A program made the translations under genes and the position numbers. From Bacteroidales bacterium (lineage in GTDB: Bacteria; Bacteroidota; Bacteroidia; Bacteroidales; UBA12481), in assembly GCA_023145515.1 (NCBI GenBank), contig JAGLDP010000038.1, positions 1 through 42,584 on the forward strand: a stretch of DNA of 42,584 nt, read 5' to 3'. The notes beneath the pieces are model-generated. The model was not told where the DNA came from. It was given only the letters and a program-made list of their open reading frames with translations, and searched no databases. Below, piece after piece: positions 10,823 through 20,923 of the stretch. How positions within the stretch are numbered: the stretch's first letter is position 1; every line of letters starts with the position of its first letter.

Positions 10823-12532
10823 ATGAAGATCTTATATTCCTTATTATTTTTATTAAGCTTCGGTGGATTAACCAGAGCTCAGCAGTTGGTTACCTATACT
10901 CCATCTGAAGATATCATAATCAATCCGGAAAGAGGATTTTATGCTCATAAACAGTCAACCAATGCGGCTACTTTATTGAAAATAGATGACCTGATAAATT
11001 TGAGAGAAAACGAAGGGATCAGTTTGATCCTAATGATCTATTATCTGCCTGATTTTATTGAAGGTCAGATTAGCGAGACGGCACTTCTAAATATTGAAAC
11101 TAATTTCAATACCATGCGGGAAGCCGGTGTAAAGTGTGTACTTCGATTTGCATACAGATGGAATCAAAACACCCGACCATATGAACCCACAGTTGAAATA
11201 GTTGAAACTCATATTTCTCAGCTTACACCTGTTCTGAAAACCGGCAGTGATGTTATTGCTGTAATGCAGGCAGGGTTTATAGGCGTTTGGGGTGAATGGT
11301 ATTATACAACAAATTTTGGGTTTCCTCAACCTGATTTTGAAAAAAGGAATAAGGTAGTAGATGGCTTGTTAAATGCCCTGCCTGAAAGGCGAATGATTCA
11401 GTTAAGAACTCCCACTCTAAAATACGGAATTTGTGATATCACCAGCGATGACGCTATAAACTCAGTGTCGGCTTTTTCAGGCACAAAAGCTTCTAGAATA
11501 GGACATCACAATGATTGCTTTTTAGCCAGTTCAACTGACTATGGTACCTATAATAATATCGAAGAGGATAAAGCATTTTTAGAAGATGATACCCGCTACC
11601 TTACAATGGGAGGAGAAACATGTAATCCCAGTACATACTCTGGATGCACCAATGCAGTAGCACAAATGAACAAATTCCATTGGTCGTACCTGAATTCTGG
11701 CTACCACCATACCGTGCTTAGTGGCTGGGAAACTGGCGGTTGCATGACTGAGGTGAAAAAGAAATTGGGGTACAGATTTACCTTAACTGAAGGCATATAT
11801 ACGCAAGAAGCAGAGCCAGGTGGTTGTTTCTCCCTTGATCTAAAGTTGACCAATCTGGGATGGGCTGCACCATACAATCGCAGGGATGTAGAGATTATAT
11901 TAAAAAAAGTGGGTAGTACAGAGAACTATTGGATCAGGCTGCCAGAAAACCCCCAATGGTGGCTCTCAAGAATGTCAATACAGATGACTCATAAAATCGA
12001 ACTCCCTCCAGATATTAGTGAGGGAACCTACCAAATTTTCCTTAACCTTCCTGATCCGGAACCTGAATTGTTTGACCGACCAGAATACAGCATTCAGGTG
12101 GCCAATCTCAATACCTGGGATTCAGAAACAGGATTCAACAGTTTGAATACTACATTGGAAGTTAAATCATCTGCAACTACTGAAGAATGCAATACCTCAC
12201 TGAGCTTTAAACCTTTCCCAAGGGTTCCTCATCTTGAAAGAATTACTTCAGTAAATAAATACAATATTTCTGATCGCGTCAGACTGTATCCAAATCCATT
12301 GGGTCTCTCGCAAGATCTAAGAATGGAGTTTACGGCAAATCATTCTGAGACAGCAAGATTACGAGTAATCTCATTTTCCGGACAAATAATGGTGGAAGAA
12401 GCTGTTGAAATACACCCCGGATCCAACCGATTAGAATTGCTTTCTGCCAGGAAACTTAGCAATGGGCCATACATTCTTTCCATAACTGGCTCTCGTAGTT
12501 ATTTTATCAAGAGATTTTCAATTCAGAAATAG
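10823..12532 (+). CDS. Secreted DUF4874/DUF4832-like protein with T9SS type A sorting domain
   Basis: Signal peptide MKILYSLLFLLSFGGLTRAQ; YTPSEDIIINPERGFYAHK; C-terminal RLYPNPLG...GPYILSITGSRSYFIKRFSIQK. ATG at 10823 preferred over 10757. Confidence 0.8.
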   Translation: MKILYSLLFLLSFGGLTRAQQLVTYTPSEDIIINPERGFYAHKQSTNAATLLKIDDLINLRENEGISLILMIYYLPDFIEGQISETALLNIETNFNTMREAGVKCVLRFAYRWNQNTRPYEPTVEIVETHISQLTPVLKTGSDVIAVMQAGFIGVWGEWYYTTNFGFPQPDFEKRNKVVDGLLNALPERRMIQLRTPTLKYGICDITSDDAINSVSAFSGTKASRIGHHNDCFLASSTDYGTYNNIEEDKAFLEDDTRYLTMGGETCNPSTYSGCTNAVAQMNKFHWSYLNSGYHHTVLSGWETGGCMTEVKKKLGYRFTLTEGIYTQEAEPGGCFSLDLKLTNLGWAAPYNRRDVEIILKKVGSTENYWIRLPENPQWWLSRMSIQMTHKIELPPDISEGTYQIFLNLPDPEPELFDRPEYSIQVANLNTWDSETGFNSLNTTLEVKSSATTEECNTSLSFKPFPRVPHLERITSVNKYNISDRVRLYPNPLGLSQDLRMEFTANHSETARLRVISFSGQIMVEEAVEIHPGSNRLELLSARKLSNGPYILSITGSRSYFIKRFSIQK

Positions 12533-12544
12533 TAATTTCATAGC

Positions 12545-13633
12545 ATGAAAACGGATGAACGATTACTCTCTCTTGATTTTTTCAGGGGATTGACGATGTT
12601 TTTGTTGATTGCGGAATTTGCTCATATATTCCCGTATCTGGTTGTTCCTGAGTTTGAGGGAAATCTTATTTATGGACTTGGTCAGCAATTGCATCATTGT
12701 GAATGGGAAGGTCTTCATTTCTGGGATCTCATTCAACCCTTCTTTATGTTTATTGTTGGTGTGGCGATGCCTCTGTCTTTTGCCAAACGATCGGCAAAAG
12801 GTGATTCCAGAAGCTCCATTATAAGCCATGTATTAAAACGATCTGCTCTTCTTCTTCTTTTAGGGTGGGCTTTATATTGTATTGATCCAGGAAAAATAGT
12901 CTTTCGCTTCCAGAACGTTCTAGCTCAGCTCTCTGTGACATACCTGCTCGCTTTTCTGGTTATGAAGAAGCCGGTATGGTTTCAGATTTCATTCTCTATT
13001 GCTTTGCTAATTCTGACTGAAGCCTTATATCGCTTCTTCTCGGTTGGAGGTTTTGACCAGCCTTTCGTAGCCGGACATAATTTTGGAGCTTGGGTTAACC
13101 TGCAAATATCTGGTGAAACCGGAGCTGGTAACTGGGCTATGTTCAATGCTATTCCTACAACAGCTCATACTATTTGGGGCGTATTAGCCGGACAATTACT
13201 GATGAGCAGCCGATCGGGGAAGCAAAAATTATTACGCCTTATTGCATTCGGGCTCGCAGCTCTTGTACTGGGATATGCTTTGAGTCCGCTTACTCCGATA
13301 ATTAAAAGAATTAGCACCAGTACTTTTGTTTTGGTTAGTGGCGGTTGGACTCTGCTGGTTTTAGCGTTTAGCTATTGGCTTATTGATATCCTTAAATATC
13401 GCAAAATGGTTTTGTTCTTCTCAGTTGTTGGAATGAACCCTCTATTCATTTACTTATTTGCCCATGTAGGTGGAGCTGCGCTAATCCGCAAAGTAATCTA
13501 TCCCTTTTCGCAGGGATTGTTTTCCTGGACTAGTAGCTGGACAGCAGATTTCATCACCGGACTGCTTACGCTGTCTGTATTATGGTTTATTTGTTATTGG
13601 CTTTATAAACGGCGGATATTTTTTCGGATATAA
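12545..13633 (+). CDS. Multi-pass membrane acyltransferase-like protein (DUF5009/HGSNAT-like)
   Basis: RLLSLDFFRGLTMFLLIAEF...FWDLIQPFFMFIVGVAMPLSF and about ten hydrophobic segments. Confidence 0.8.
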   Translation: MKTDERLLSLDFFRGLTMFLLIAEFAHIFPYLVVPEFEGNLIYGLGQQLHHCEWEGLHFWDLIQPFFMFIVGVAMPLSFAKRSAKGDSRSSIISHVLKRSALLLLLGWALYCIDPGKIVFRFQNVLAQLSVTYLLAFLVMKKPVWFQISFSIALLILTEALYRFFSVGGFDQPFVAGHNFGAWVNLQISGETGAGNWAMFNAIPTTAHTIWGVLAGQLLMSSRSGKQKLLRLIAFGLAALVLGYALSPLTPIIKRISTSTFVLVSGGWTLLVLAFSYWLIDILKYRKMVLFFSVVGMNPLFIYLFAHVGGAALIRKVIYPFSQGLFSWTSSWTADFITGLLTLSVLWFICYWLYKRRIFFRI

Positions 13634-13637
13634 TTTT

Positions 13638-14951
13638 TTATCCCTTGATTATGTATTTAATCATTGTTCCTATTTTTGGGCGTTTTCCTACCATTATTAT
13701 GCATGATCTGAATAATCGTCCTCCTGCCCAAACTGACATTGCTGTGAAAAGGAATACTCCTATTAATCCAACGATTGGCTGCCACATGGGTATGGTTACC
13801 GGAGTAGCCTGACGAACAAGCATTAGCATGGGTGTAAACGGTGGGAATAAAGACATCCATGTAGCCAGATCACCAAGTGGATCTTTTATCACTGGCAAGA
13901 GAACAAACATGGGTATCATGATAGGGATCATAGCAGGAAACTGTATAGCCTGTGCATCTTTTGAATCATTACATGATGAGCCTAATGCGGCCATGATAGT
14001 ACCATATAAGACTACTGCCAGAATCAGGTATACAAAGAACCATGGAAGAATATAATAAGGAATTAATTCGCCATAATCTAGTTTACTAATGGTAAACACT
14101 GCTCCTAAAACATATATTGATGCTGTTGTTAAAGCAACAGCTAATCCACCCAGAACCTTTCCAAGCATAAACTGAGTTGGAGTTACAGAGCCCAATAAAA
14201 CTTCAGCAATGCGTTCACTTTTCTCTTCCATTACAGCTGTCAGCAGAGGAATAGCAGACATCATAATCATCATAAAAATCAGCATTAGCATCACATAAGG
14301 AATCAGAACAGATTCTAGTTCACTACTCTTCTTTGCATCCTTAACACCACCAGTTTTTGAATCAATGGAAAGCAGGCCCATACCTTCCGCATTAATCCTT
14401 TGAAAAAGGTTTTGCACACTAGCCTCATCGATGCCCAGAGCCTTCACTCTCACCTGACGAATATAGGAATTAGCATTTCCTGACACCCAATTCTTAATAG
14501 GGTCCATGGTAGAGTTCTCAGCATAATAAAGGATTCGTGATCCTTCCGGATCATCTCCCTGATGGATTACATCAGGACCAATATGAACAAAGGCATGAAT
14601 CTCTCTATCTCTTACTTTATCAGACAGTGTCAATTTCTGTGCATCAAAATCAGTTTCCTTATCAACAAGAGTAAAGAAGTATTCAGGTTGAATCTTCTCT
14701 CCAGTTTCCTTGTCGGTAATGAAGTTTTGATTTCTGTCTTTAGCCGTATTAACCAAAAACTGGCCTACAGATCCTGATTCATCAACAACCAGAACAGTTT
14801 TGCTCTTCAAATCAACATTATCCTCTGTTAATAAGATGATTGCAAAGGTACCACCCATCATAATAGGCAACAATACAAGGCCAATAATAAAGCCTTTTGT
14901 TTTAACAGCAGCACGATATTCGCGCTTAATTAATGTCCATACTTTATTCAT
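13638..14951 (-). CDS. ABC-2 type exporter permease (NatB-like)
   Basis: MNKVWTLIKREYRAAVKTKGFIIGLVLLPIMMGG; EEKSERIAEVLLGSVTPTQFMLGKVLGG. ATG at 14951 preferred. Confidence 0.88.
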   Translation of the reverse strand: MNKVWTLIKREYRAAVKTKGFIIGLVLLPIMMGGTFAIILLTEDNVDLKSKTVLVVDESGSVGQFLVNTAKDRNQNFITDKETGEKIQPEYFFTLVDKETDFDAQKLTLSDKVRDREIHAFVHIGPDVIHQGDDPEGSRILYYAENSTMDPIKNWVSGNANSYIRQVRVKALGIDEASVQNLFQRINAEGMGLLSIDSKTGGVKDAKKSSELESVLIPYVMLMLIFMMIMMSAIPLLTAVMEEKSERIAEVLLGSVTPTQFMLGKVLGGLAVALTTASIYVLGAVFTISKLDYGELIPYYILPWFFVYLILAVVLYGTIMAALGSSCNDSKDAQAIQFPAMIPIMIPMFVLLPVIKDPLGDLATWMSLFPPFTPMLMLVRQATPVTIPMWQPIVGLIGVFLFTAMSVWAGGRLFRSCIIMVGKRPKIGTMIKYIIKG

Positions 14952-15852
14952 GATCTTCGTTGTTTTCAGGTCTTGCAATACGTATAAAAATATCATTCAA
15001 TGAAGGAGAAGTAAGTTCAAATTTCAGAACTCTTGTCTTGGCCATCACAGCTTTGAGCACTTCCTGAGAATCGGTTTGTGGCATCATCTTCACTTCCTGC
15101 AGCTGTCCGAAATCATTCACTCTTTCTATTCCCTGAATTCCGTCAAAAGCCTTCACTCCCATCTCAGATTGAACCCGAATAGTATCACTACCAAATTTTT
15201 CCTGTATTGACTGTAGGGTTCCATCAAGAACCTTCTTTCCCTTATAAATCATAAAAATATAGTCGCACATCTTTTCAGCCACCGACATATCGTGGGTACT
15301 GAAAATGATAGTTGAACCTTGATCGCGTAGTTTCAAGATCACCTCCTTAATAATCTCAGCATTAACAGGATCCAGTCCACTGAAAGGCTCATCCAGAATA
15401 ATAATTTCTGGCATGTCGATGATAGTAACAATAAACTGAACTTTTTGGCTCATTCCTTTACTCAGGGCTTCAACTTTTTTATCGGCCCATCTGGTAAGAT
15501 CGAATTTTTCCAGCCACTCATCTGCCAAACGATCAAGGTCTGCTACTCCTTTAAGCTCACCATGAAACTTGATCAGCTCCTTAACCTTCATCTTTTTATA
15601 CAGTCCCCTTTCCTCAGGCAAATATCCAACCTTCTCCAGGCGAGAACCTATCAGTTCTTGTCCGAATAACTTAATGTTGCCATTGTCAGGATACAAAATG
15701 TTCATGATCATCCGGATGGTAGTTGTTTTACCTGATCCGTTTGGTCCTATAAACCCATAAATACTTCCTTTTGGAACATGCAAGGTCAGATCATCCACTG
15801 CCTTATGAGAGCCATAAGTTTTAGTGATATTATCCAGTTCAATAATGTTCAT
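14944..15852 (-). CDS. ABC transporter ATP-binding protein (NatA-like)
   Basis: Walker A GPNGSGKTT, Walker B IIILDEPFSGLDP; overlaps the permease start. Confidence 0.95.
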   Translation of the reverse strand: MNIIELDNITKTYGSHKAVDDLTLHVPKGSIYGFIGPNGSGKTTTIRMIMNILYPDNGNIKLFGQELIGSRLEKVGYLPEERGLYKKMKVKELIKFHGELKGVADLDRLADEWLEKFDLTRWADKKVEALSKGMSQKVQFIVTIIDMPEIIILDEPFSGLDPVNAEIIKEVILKLRDQGSTIIFSTHDMSVAEKMCDYIFMIYKGKKVLDGTLQSIQEKFGSDTIRVQSEMGVKAFDGIQGIERVNDFGQLQEVKMMPQTDSQEVLKAVMAKTRVLKFELTSPSLNDIFIRIARPENNEDHE

Positions 15853-15906
15853 TTGGTGTAATTTAGCGTTATGATATTAACTTGCAAGATAAAAGAATTA
15901 TTTGCT

Positions 15907-17394
15907 ATGAAAAATAAATACTTTTCTGTCGTCATTATCTGTATTGTTATCATTATTTCTTCCTGTCAAACATCATCTCCTCCCAATCTGGTATTTGTTT
16001 TTCCTGATCAGATGCGTGCAAGTACTTTGGGCTTTTTAGATAAGGAGCCGGTTTTGACTCCAAATCTCGATAGGTTTGCAACGGAAGGTCTTGTTATTGC
16101 AAATGCCGTTTCAAATGCTCCGGTTTGTAGTCCTTACCGAGCTCAATTTATGACCGGTAAATATCCAATCTCAAACGGTGTAGTTAGCAATACCACAAGT
16201 CATATGGCCAAGCTGGATATGCAATTGCAAGAAAATGAGATCTGTTGGTCAGACATCCTGAAAACAAAGGGATACAGTTTAGGATATATTGGAAAATGGC
16301 ATTTAGATTATCCTCACGAGCCCTACATCGATTGCGCAAACAACCGGGGTGACACCAAATGGAATGAATGGTGTCCGCCTGAACGTCGACACAGTTTTGA
16401 CTTCTGGTATTCATACGACACTTATGATCACCACATGAGGCCGCTCTATTGGGATACAGATGCCGGCAGGGATGAATTTCACTATGTTGATCAATGGGGT
16501 CCTGAGCATGAAGCAGATATGGCCCTGAAATATTTGGCCAATGAAAATGGTGAGTATCGTACGGAAGGTGAGCCATTTGCTTTGGTTGTTTCCATGAATC
16601 CACCTCACATGCCGTATAATCAATTGCCAGAGAGATATGTCAGGATGTATGATGGTTATGAGTCTGAAATCCAGGTATTGATTAACACCCCAAGTGTTCC
16701 AGATAGTACAGACAGATGGGGAAAATACTACAGGAAGCATATTAAAAACCAGCTGGCCATGGTAACAGGGGTTGATGAGCAATTTGGCCGGATAATGCAG
16801 GGATTAAAAGACTATGGATTGTATGATAACACCATAGTAGTTTTCACTTCAGATCACGGGGATAATCTTGGGAAGCACGGAAAAATCTCCAAAACCAATC
16901 CATATGAGGAATCTATGAATATTCCTTTCATTATTCGTTGGCCTGAAAAGATACAACCGCGACATGATAGCGAGTTATTGCTTTCTGTTCCAGACATTTA
17001 CCCCACCCTGCTTGATCTGATGGGTTTCTCAGAAGATATTCCTTCAGTTGTTGAAGGAAGCAGTTTTGCTTCATATTTTCAGGGACAAGAGCAAGATCTT
17101 CCCAGCTCTCAATTATACATGATTATTCGGGGTAGTAATCTCAACAAAGTTGAACCAGCAGATTACAAAAGCATGCTGGGTTATGATGAGCGAGGGATCA
17201 GGACAGAGCAATATACTCTCATGATTGATCGTAAGGCTGGAGGAACAACAGATATTTATCTATGGGACCGGCTTGCTGATCCATATCAGATGCATAATCT
17301 TGCTGATGAGCAAGCTGAATTAGTTCAGAAGCTTTATCAAGAAGAATTATTGCCATGGTTGGAGAAGACTGGGGATCCTTGGAGGTGGGAATAG
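15907..17394 (+). CDS. Lipoprotein sulfatase, Cys-type formylglycine site
   Basis: Lipobox IIISSCQ; signature CSPYRAQFMTGKYP; TSDHGDNLGKHGK. Confidence 0.93.
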   Translation: MKNKYFSVVIICIVIIISSCQTSSPPNLVFVFPDQMRASTLGFLDKEPVLTPNLDRFATEGLVIANAVSNAPVCSPYRAQFMTGKYPISNGVVSNTTSHMAKLDMQLQENEICWSDILKTKGYSLGYIGKWHLDYPHEPYIDCANNRGDTKWNEWCPPERRHSFDFWYSYDTYDHHMRPLYWDTDAGRDEFHYVDQWGPEHEADMALKYLANENGEYRTEGEPFALVVSMNPPHMPYNQLPERYVRMYDGYESEIQVLINTPSVPDSTDRWGKYYRKHIKNQLAMVTGVDEQFGRIMQGLKDYGLYDNTIVVFTSDHGDNLGKHGKISKTNPYEESMNIPFIIRWPEKIQPRHDSELLLSVPDIYPTLLDLMGFSEDIPSVVEGSSFASYFQGQEQDLPSSQLYMIIRGSNLNKVEPADYKSMLGYDERGIRTEQYTLMIDRKAGGTTDIYLWDRLADPYQMHNLADEQAELVQKLYQEELLPWLEKTGDPWRWE

Positions 17395-17412
17395 ATATCT
17401 CCTTATCCTCCC

Positions 17413-19053
17413 TTAGTTTCTATCTTTAACACAACGAACAGACTTCTGTAAAGAACGATAGCCTGGTGTACGATCTACCCCATCATGACTTTTATAAATA
17501 CCCCGGTAATAATAGTATTCATCATAAGTCTCTGACTCTGTAGCAGTCCAAAAATGTGTGGATATTCCCATATCAACAATATCACTAGAATGATTAGCAT
17601 AGGCATTTGCATGTCCTGTTGGCAAGGCTTTAAATCCAACCTGATCAGTTGCTGATCCGTAAGGCCAGTAGGTACCTGTAGCTTTCAATTTTTTAGCCAC
17701 ATCACCTGTTTCGCTATGGACATTTCTATTCACCTCACTTTGATTCATTCCCAGGCTAACCTCCAATTCACCCCATTCAACGTCAGTAGGCAGATGCCAG
17801 CCATCGGGACATAAAAATGCAGCATAATCCCAACGGTAGAGCAAGCCATATTCTGCACCTTGAGGATCATCGGATCGATATAATTCTTCTCCCGAATATG
17901 AATAATTCAAGTTCTGAGCAAACCACCAATCTGCACCAATCTTTACGACATCATATAGTCTGCCATCCCGTGTATCCAGAACTGTTTCATGCTCACCGCC
18001 ACCGCCACCCTGTCTTTCACCTTGAATACACCTGATACTGATATAATCGAATTTATTGACGGAGACAAACTCGACCTCATCATTTGTGAAATTAGCGGCA
18101 TAAGCAAATTCAGGTTCATGATAATCAAGTTCAGAAGTCCAATAATAACCCTGAGATCCTAATCTGCTAAAACCTCCATTGGTTTCATAATACCCACCGG
18201 GTAATGCATTAAAACCATATGTATTTACACCATTCCAATACTTTTTTGATTTCAAGTAGTGGGCAGAATAGCTTTCGCCAACTTCCTCGATTAATATCGA
18301 CCATTCATTTCTGTCGGGCACATGGAAACCTTCGGGGCAAATGGTCCACTCGCCTTCTCCAAAGGCATACAGTCTGCCATAAATATTTGCATTTACTTTT
18401 TTATCTTTATAAATATAAGAACCTGGAAATTCGGTAACAGCAAAATTTAGATTATCTGCCATCCAAATTTGCTCTCCAATCTCAATTGTCCTTACGATAC
18501 CTCCTGTTTTTTTATCCTGCAAAGCTTTATAATACATCATTTGCTGAAGCTGGGCTCTTTGCCTTAATGCAAAATAATAGGAGAAATGATCTGTGGCTAC
18601 AAACACAAGACCATTTGCGAGATCAGTCTCAACAACAGGCATTTCCGTTACGGAGTTTGATTCCGGGTCATAAAATAAAATCCCGGCATCATCGGCAGTT
18701 GCCGGATCATATGGTAATCCTATAATAATTGGCTTTTCGAAATACAATCCATCTGGTTCAAATTTAACAACGGTAGCAGAAGGATCACCTGGAATTACAA
18801 CATTTGTTGCCTCAGTTATTTTTATTCTTTCAGGAGCGTCTACGGCTCCAGCCTCCATGATACATGAAGCCCCATAAATAGGTGAATCCTGATCGCCAAC
18901 CATCACTACCCCACCAAGGGTTCCAACAATTCCCTCTCCATTCTCATGAAACGGAGCTTCAGATGGGTCTTCAATATTATAATCAGGGCTGCAAGCAAAA
19001 AGAATAGTAGCTAAAACGCCAACCATAAGGCCAGCTTTTCCTGTATTTTTCAT
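17413..19053 (-). CDS. Lipoprotein with two FISUMP-type domains
   Basis: Lipobox LFACS; two copies of the pattern I-G-x-x-W-(M/F)-A-(D/Q)-N-L-N-(F/Y)...CP-(E/D)-G-(F/W)-H-(V/L)-P. Confidence 0.85.
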   Translation of the reverse strand: MKNTGKAGLMVGVLATILFACSPDYNIEDPSEAPFHENGEGIVGTLGGVVMVGDQDSPIYGASCIMEAGAVDAPERIKITEATNVVIPGDPSATVVKFEPDGLYFEKPIIIGLPYDPATADDAGILFYDPESNSVTEMPVVETDLANGLVFVATDHFSYYFALRQRAQLQQMMYYKALQDKKTGGIVRTIEIGEQIWMADNLNFAVTEFPGSYIYKDKKVNANIYGRLYAFGEGEWTICPEGFHVPDRNEWSILIEEVGESYSAHYLKSKKYWNGVNTYGFNALPGGYYETNGGFSRLGSQGYYWTSELDYHEPEFAYAANFTNDEVEFVSVNKFDYISIRCIQGERQGGGGGEHETVLDTRDGRLYDVVKIGADWWFAQNLNYSYSGEELYRSDDPQGAEYGLLYRWDYAAFLCPDGWHLPTDVEWGELEVSLGMNQSEVNRNVHSETGDVAKKLKATGTYWPYGSATDQVGFKALPTGHANAYANHSSDIVDMGISTHFWTATESETYDEYYYYRGIYKSHDGVDRTPGYRSLQKSVRCVKDRN

Positions 19054-19379
19054 TGTAGTTCCAGGTTATGACTCAATGAGAGAGTCTGATTTGCTTAAAG
19101 TTAGGAATTGTTTACGAAAAAACAAAAACTATATCTGCTCCGGGTTGATGTTTAAAAATATTGTACCTTAGGTGATAATACCTCCTGCCACTGATACCAA
19201 AACTGCTAAAGAAAGACTTGAAAAAGCAAAAGCAGGAGAATTTGAATGCTACGACTGGTGGATGTGTCATAGGGAACTGTAATTATGTGATGTACTGTGG
19301 GGAGAGCAGTTTAGATTGAATTATCTTTTCGTCAAATAGTTAGGTATATCAATACTGACACTGATTAGTATCTTGTATC

Positions 19380-20642
19380 TTGCAAAAAGTGAAAAACGGA
19401 GCAAATAATAATTCGATGTCTTTTGGGCATGCCTTGGAGGAACCTGTACTTAAGTATACTTCGTTAGTACTATTTATTGGCAGTTTGATAGCTTTTTTTG
19501 TGAATAATCTTATTGGTTTAAGAGGTGAGTTAAGTTATGTTGCCGGTATTGGTGCGGCAGTTTTTGGAGTGATATTCTTTGCTGCTGGACGGATGAAAAA
19601 CTTTTCTCTTTTAAAAACTATTATTACCGGAGCTACCCTATTGTACGTAAATCTTGCATGGTTCTATAATTATGGATTATGTGCTGCCATTAGTGTGTTA
19701 TTTATCCTTTGGTTCTCTTTTATGGTGCTTATGAAAGCAAAGAAGAGTCTTGTATTCTGGAGTACTTTGCTTATTATGAATCTGATTTTTCTTTTCATTG
19801 TGGAGATGAAAATACCAGAGCTGCTTGGTGAATATCCTAGCCCAAAAGCAAGGACTATCGATTCATTTTATTCACTTATTTTTGCTTTGATTGTAATACT
19901 TTTTTATTTCGGATTTATAAAAAAGAGTTACTTGAAAGAATACTTAAAAGCAAAAAAATCAGACCAGCTAAAAACTTCCTTTCTCGCCAATATGTCTCAC
20001 GAAATAAGAACGCCACTAAATTCAATAATTGGATTTTCTGATCTATTGCTTGATCCGGAAGAACGCGATAATTTGGAAGAACGACTTCAACTGATTAATA
20101 AAAATTCAGAATATTTACTGAGGTTAATTGAGGATATTCTTGATTTGGCAAGAATTGAATCTGGACAGTTATCTGTTAACTTTCAGGAGCATAATCTTAG
20201 AGATTTTCTGTTAAGGCTGGCCAGAGAGTATGAAACTCTGGTCAACATAAGATTGCAAGGCAAGGTTCAAATGAAATATAGTATTCCTGAGGAGGACATG
20301 ATTATTCATACTGATATTGGAAGAATTGAGCAGATTATCAGAAATCTTCTAGAGAACTCGATGAAATTTACAGAAGAGGGCAGCATTATCTTACTTGCCT
20401 CGATTAATGCTGAGGATGTTGTGGTATCTATTAAAGATACTGGCATTGGAATAAAAGAGGAATACCTACCTGAGGTTTTTCAGCGATTTGTCAAAATTGA
20501 ACAAGATCGAACAAGAAACAACAGAGGTGTTGGGATTGGTTTATACTTAAATCAACAGTTGATAGAAGCTCTGGGGGGGAGGATATTCGTTTCTTCCAGG
20601 TTTGGTAAAGGAACAACCTTCAGCTTTTCGATTCCAAAGTAA
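19380..20642 (+). CDS. Membrane sensor histidine kinase
   Basis: N-terminal TM helices; HisKA ([23 protein letters not shown]); HATPase ([29 protein letters not shown]). ATG at 19416 is an alternative start. Confidence 0.95.
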   Translation: MQKVKNGANNNSMSFGHALEEPVLKYTSLVLFIGSLIAFFVNNLIGLRGELSYVAGIGAAVFGVIFFAAGRMKNFSLLKTIITGATLLYVNLAWFYNYGLCAAISVLFILWFSFMVLMKAKKSLVFWSTLLIMNLIFLFIVEMKIPELLGEYPSPKARTIDSFYSLIFALIVILFYFGFIKKSYLKEYLKAKKSDQLKTSFLANMSHEIRTPLNSIIGFSDLLLDPEERDNLEERLQLINKNSEYLLRLIEDILDLARIESGQLSVNFQEHNLRDFLLRLAREYETLVNIRLQGKVQMKYSIPEEDMIIHTDIGRIEQIIRNLLENSMKFTEEGSIILLASINAEDVVVSIKDTGIGIKEEYLPEVFQRFVKIEQDRTRNNRGVGIGLYLNQQLIEALGGRIFVSSRFGKGTTFSFSIPK

Positions 20643-20671
20643 CAGCTTGCCGTCATATTCAGTATCCAGCT

Positions 20672-20702
20672 GGGCTTGAACCAGCGACCACCTGATTATG
20701 AG
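20672..20702 (-). pseudogene. tRNA-Met(CAT)-like 3'-half remnant
   Basis: Reverse complement ctcataatcaggtggtcgctggttcaagccc: CTCATAA anticodon loop, GCTGG-TTCAAGC-CCAGC T arm; no D arm or 5' acceptor. Confidence 0.8.
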
Positions 20703-20781
20703 GTACAGGGTATTGGATTCCAATTCGTGGTAAGGTGTTGTATACCTTGTCATTCTGTGGATAGCGGGATTCCAAGATTTG

Positions 20782-20913
20782 TCATCTTTTTTCCCTTTTT
20801 CTTTCACTATTCCAGTTGTCTAGTGAAAAAGCTACGATAATACCAAGCACAATTACAACAAAATCTGCCAGATATGACCAATGTTTAAGTACGGGGAGTT
20901 TGAATAGTTTCAT
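20782..20913 (-). CDS. Small 43-aa single-TM protein (absent from ORF track)
   Basis: Manual translation MKLFKLPVLKHWSYLADFVVIVLGIIVAFSLDNWNSERKREKR*; ATG lies about 10 nt after the upstream ATPase stop. Confidence 0.6.
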   Translation of the reverse strand: MKLFKLPVLKHWSYLADFVVIVLGIIVAFSLDNWNSERKREKR

Positions 20914-20923
20914 GGTTAGGTTT

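Noticed and set aside
13620-13660. Possible bidirectional terminator between convergent genes
   Set aside because: Only about a 5-bp GGATA/TATCC stem in AT-rich sequence; too weak to call.
16184-16782. Minus-strand ORFs of 139 and 123 aa inside the sulfatase
   Set aside because: Antisense shadow ORFs of a well-supported sulfatase; no motif support.
20655-20702. Considered as a functional tRNA gene
   Set aside because: Only the anticodon loop and T arm are recognisable; no D arm or 5' acceptor strand. The same holds for 23855-23897.
20547-20807. Minus-strand 86-aa ORF spanning the kinase 3' end and tRNA remnant
   Set aside because: Composite of antisense kinase and tRNA-derived sequence; no protein-like features.
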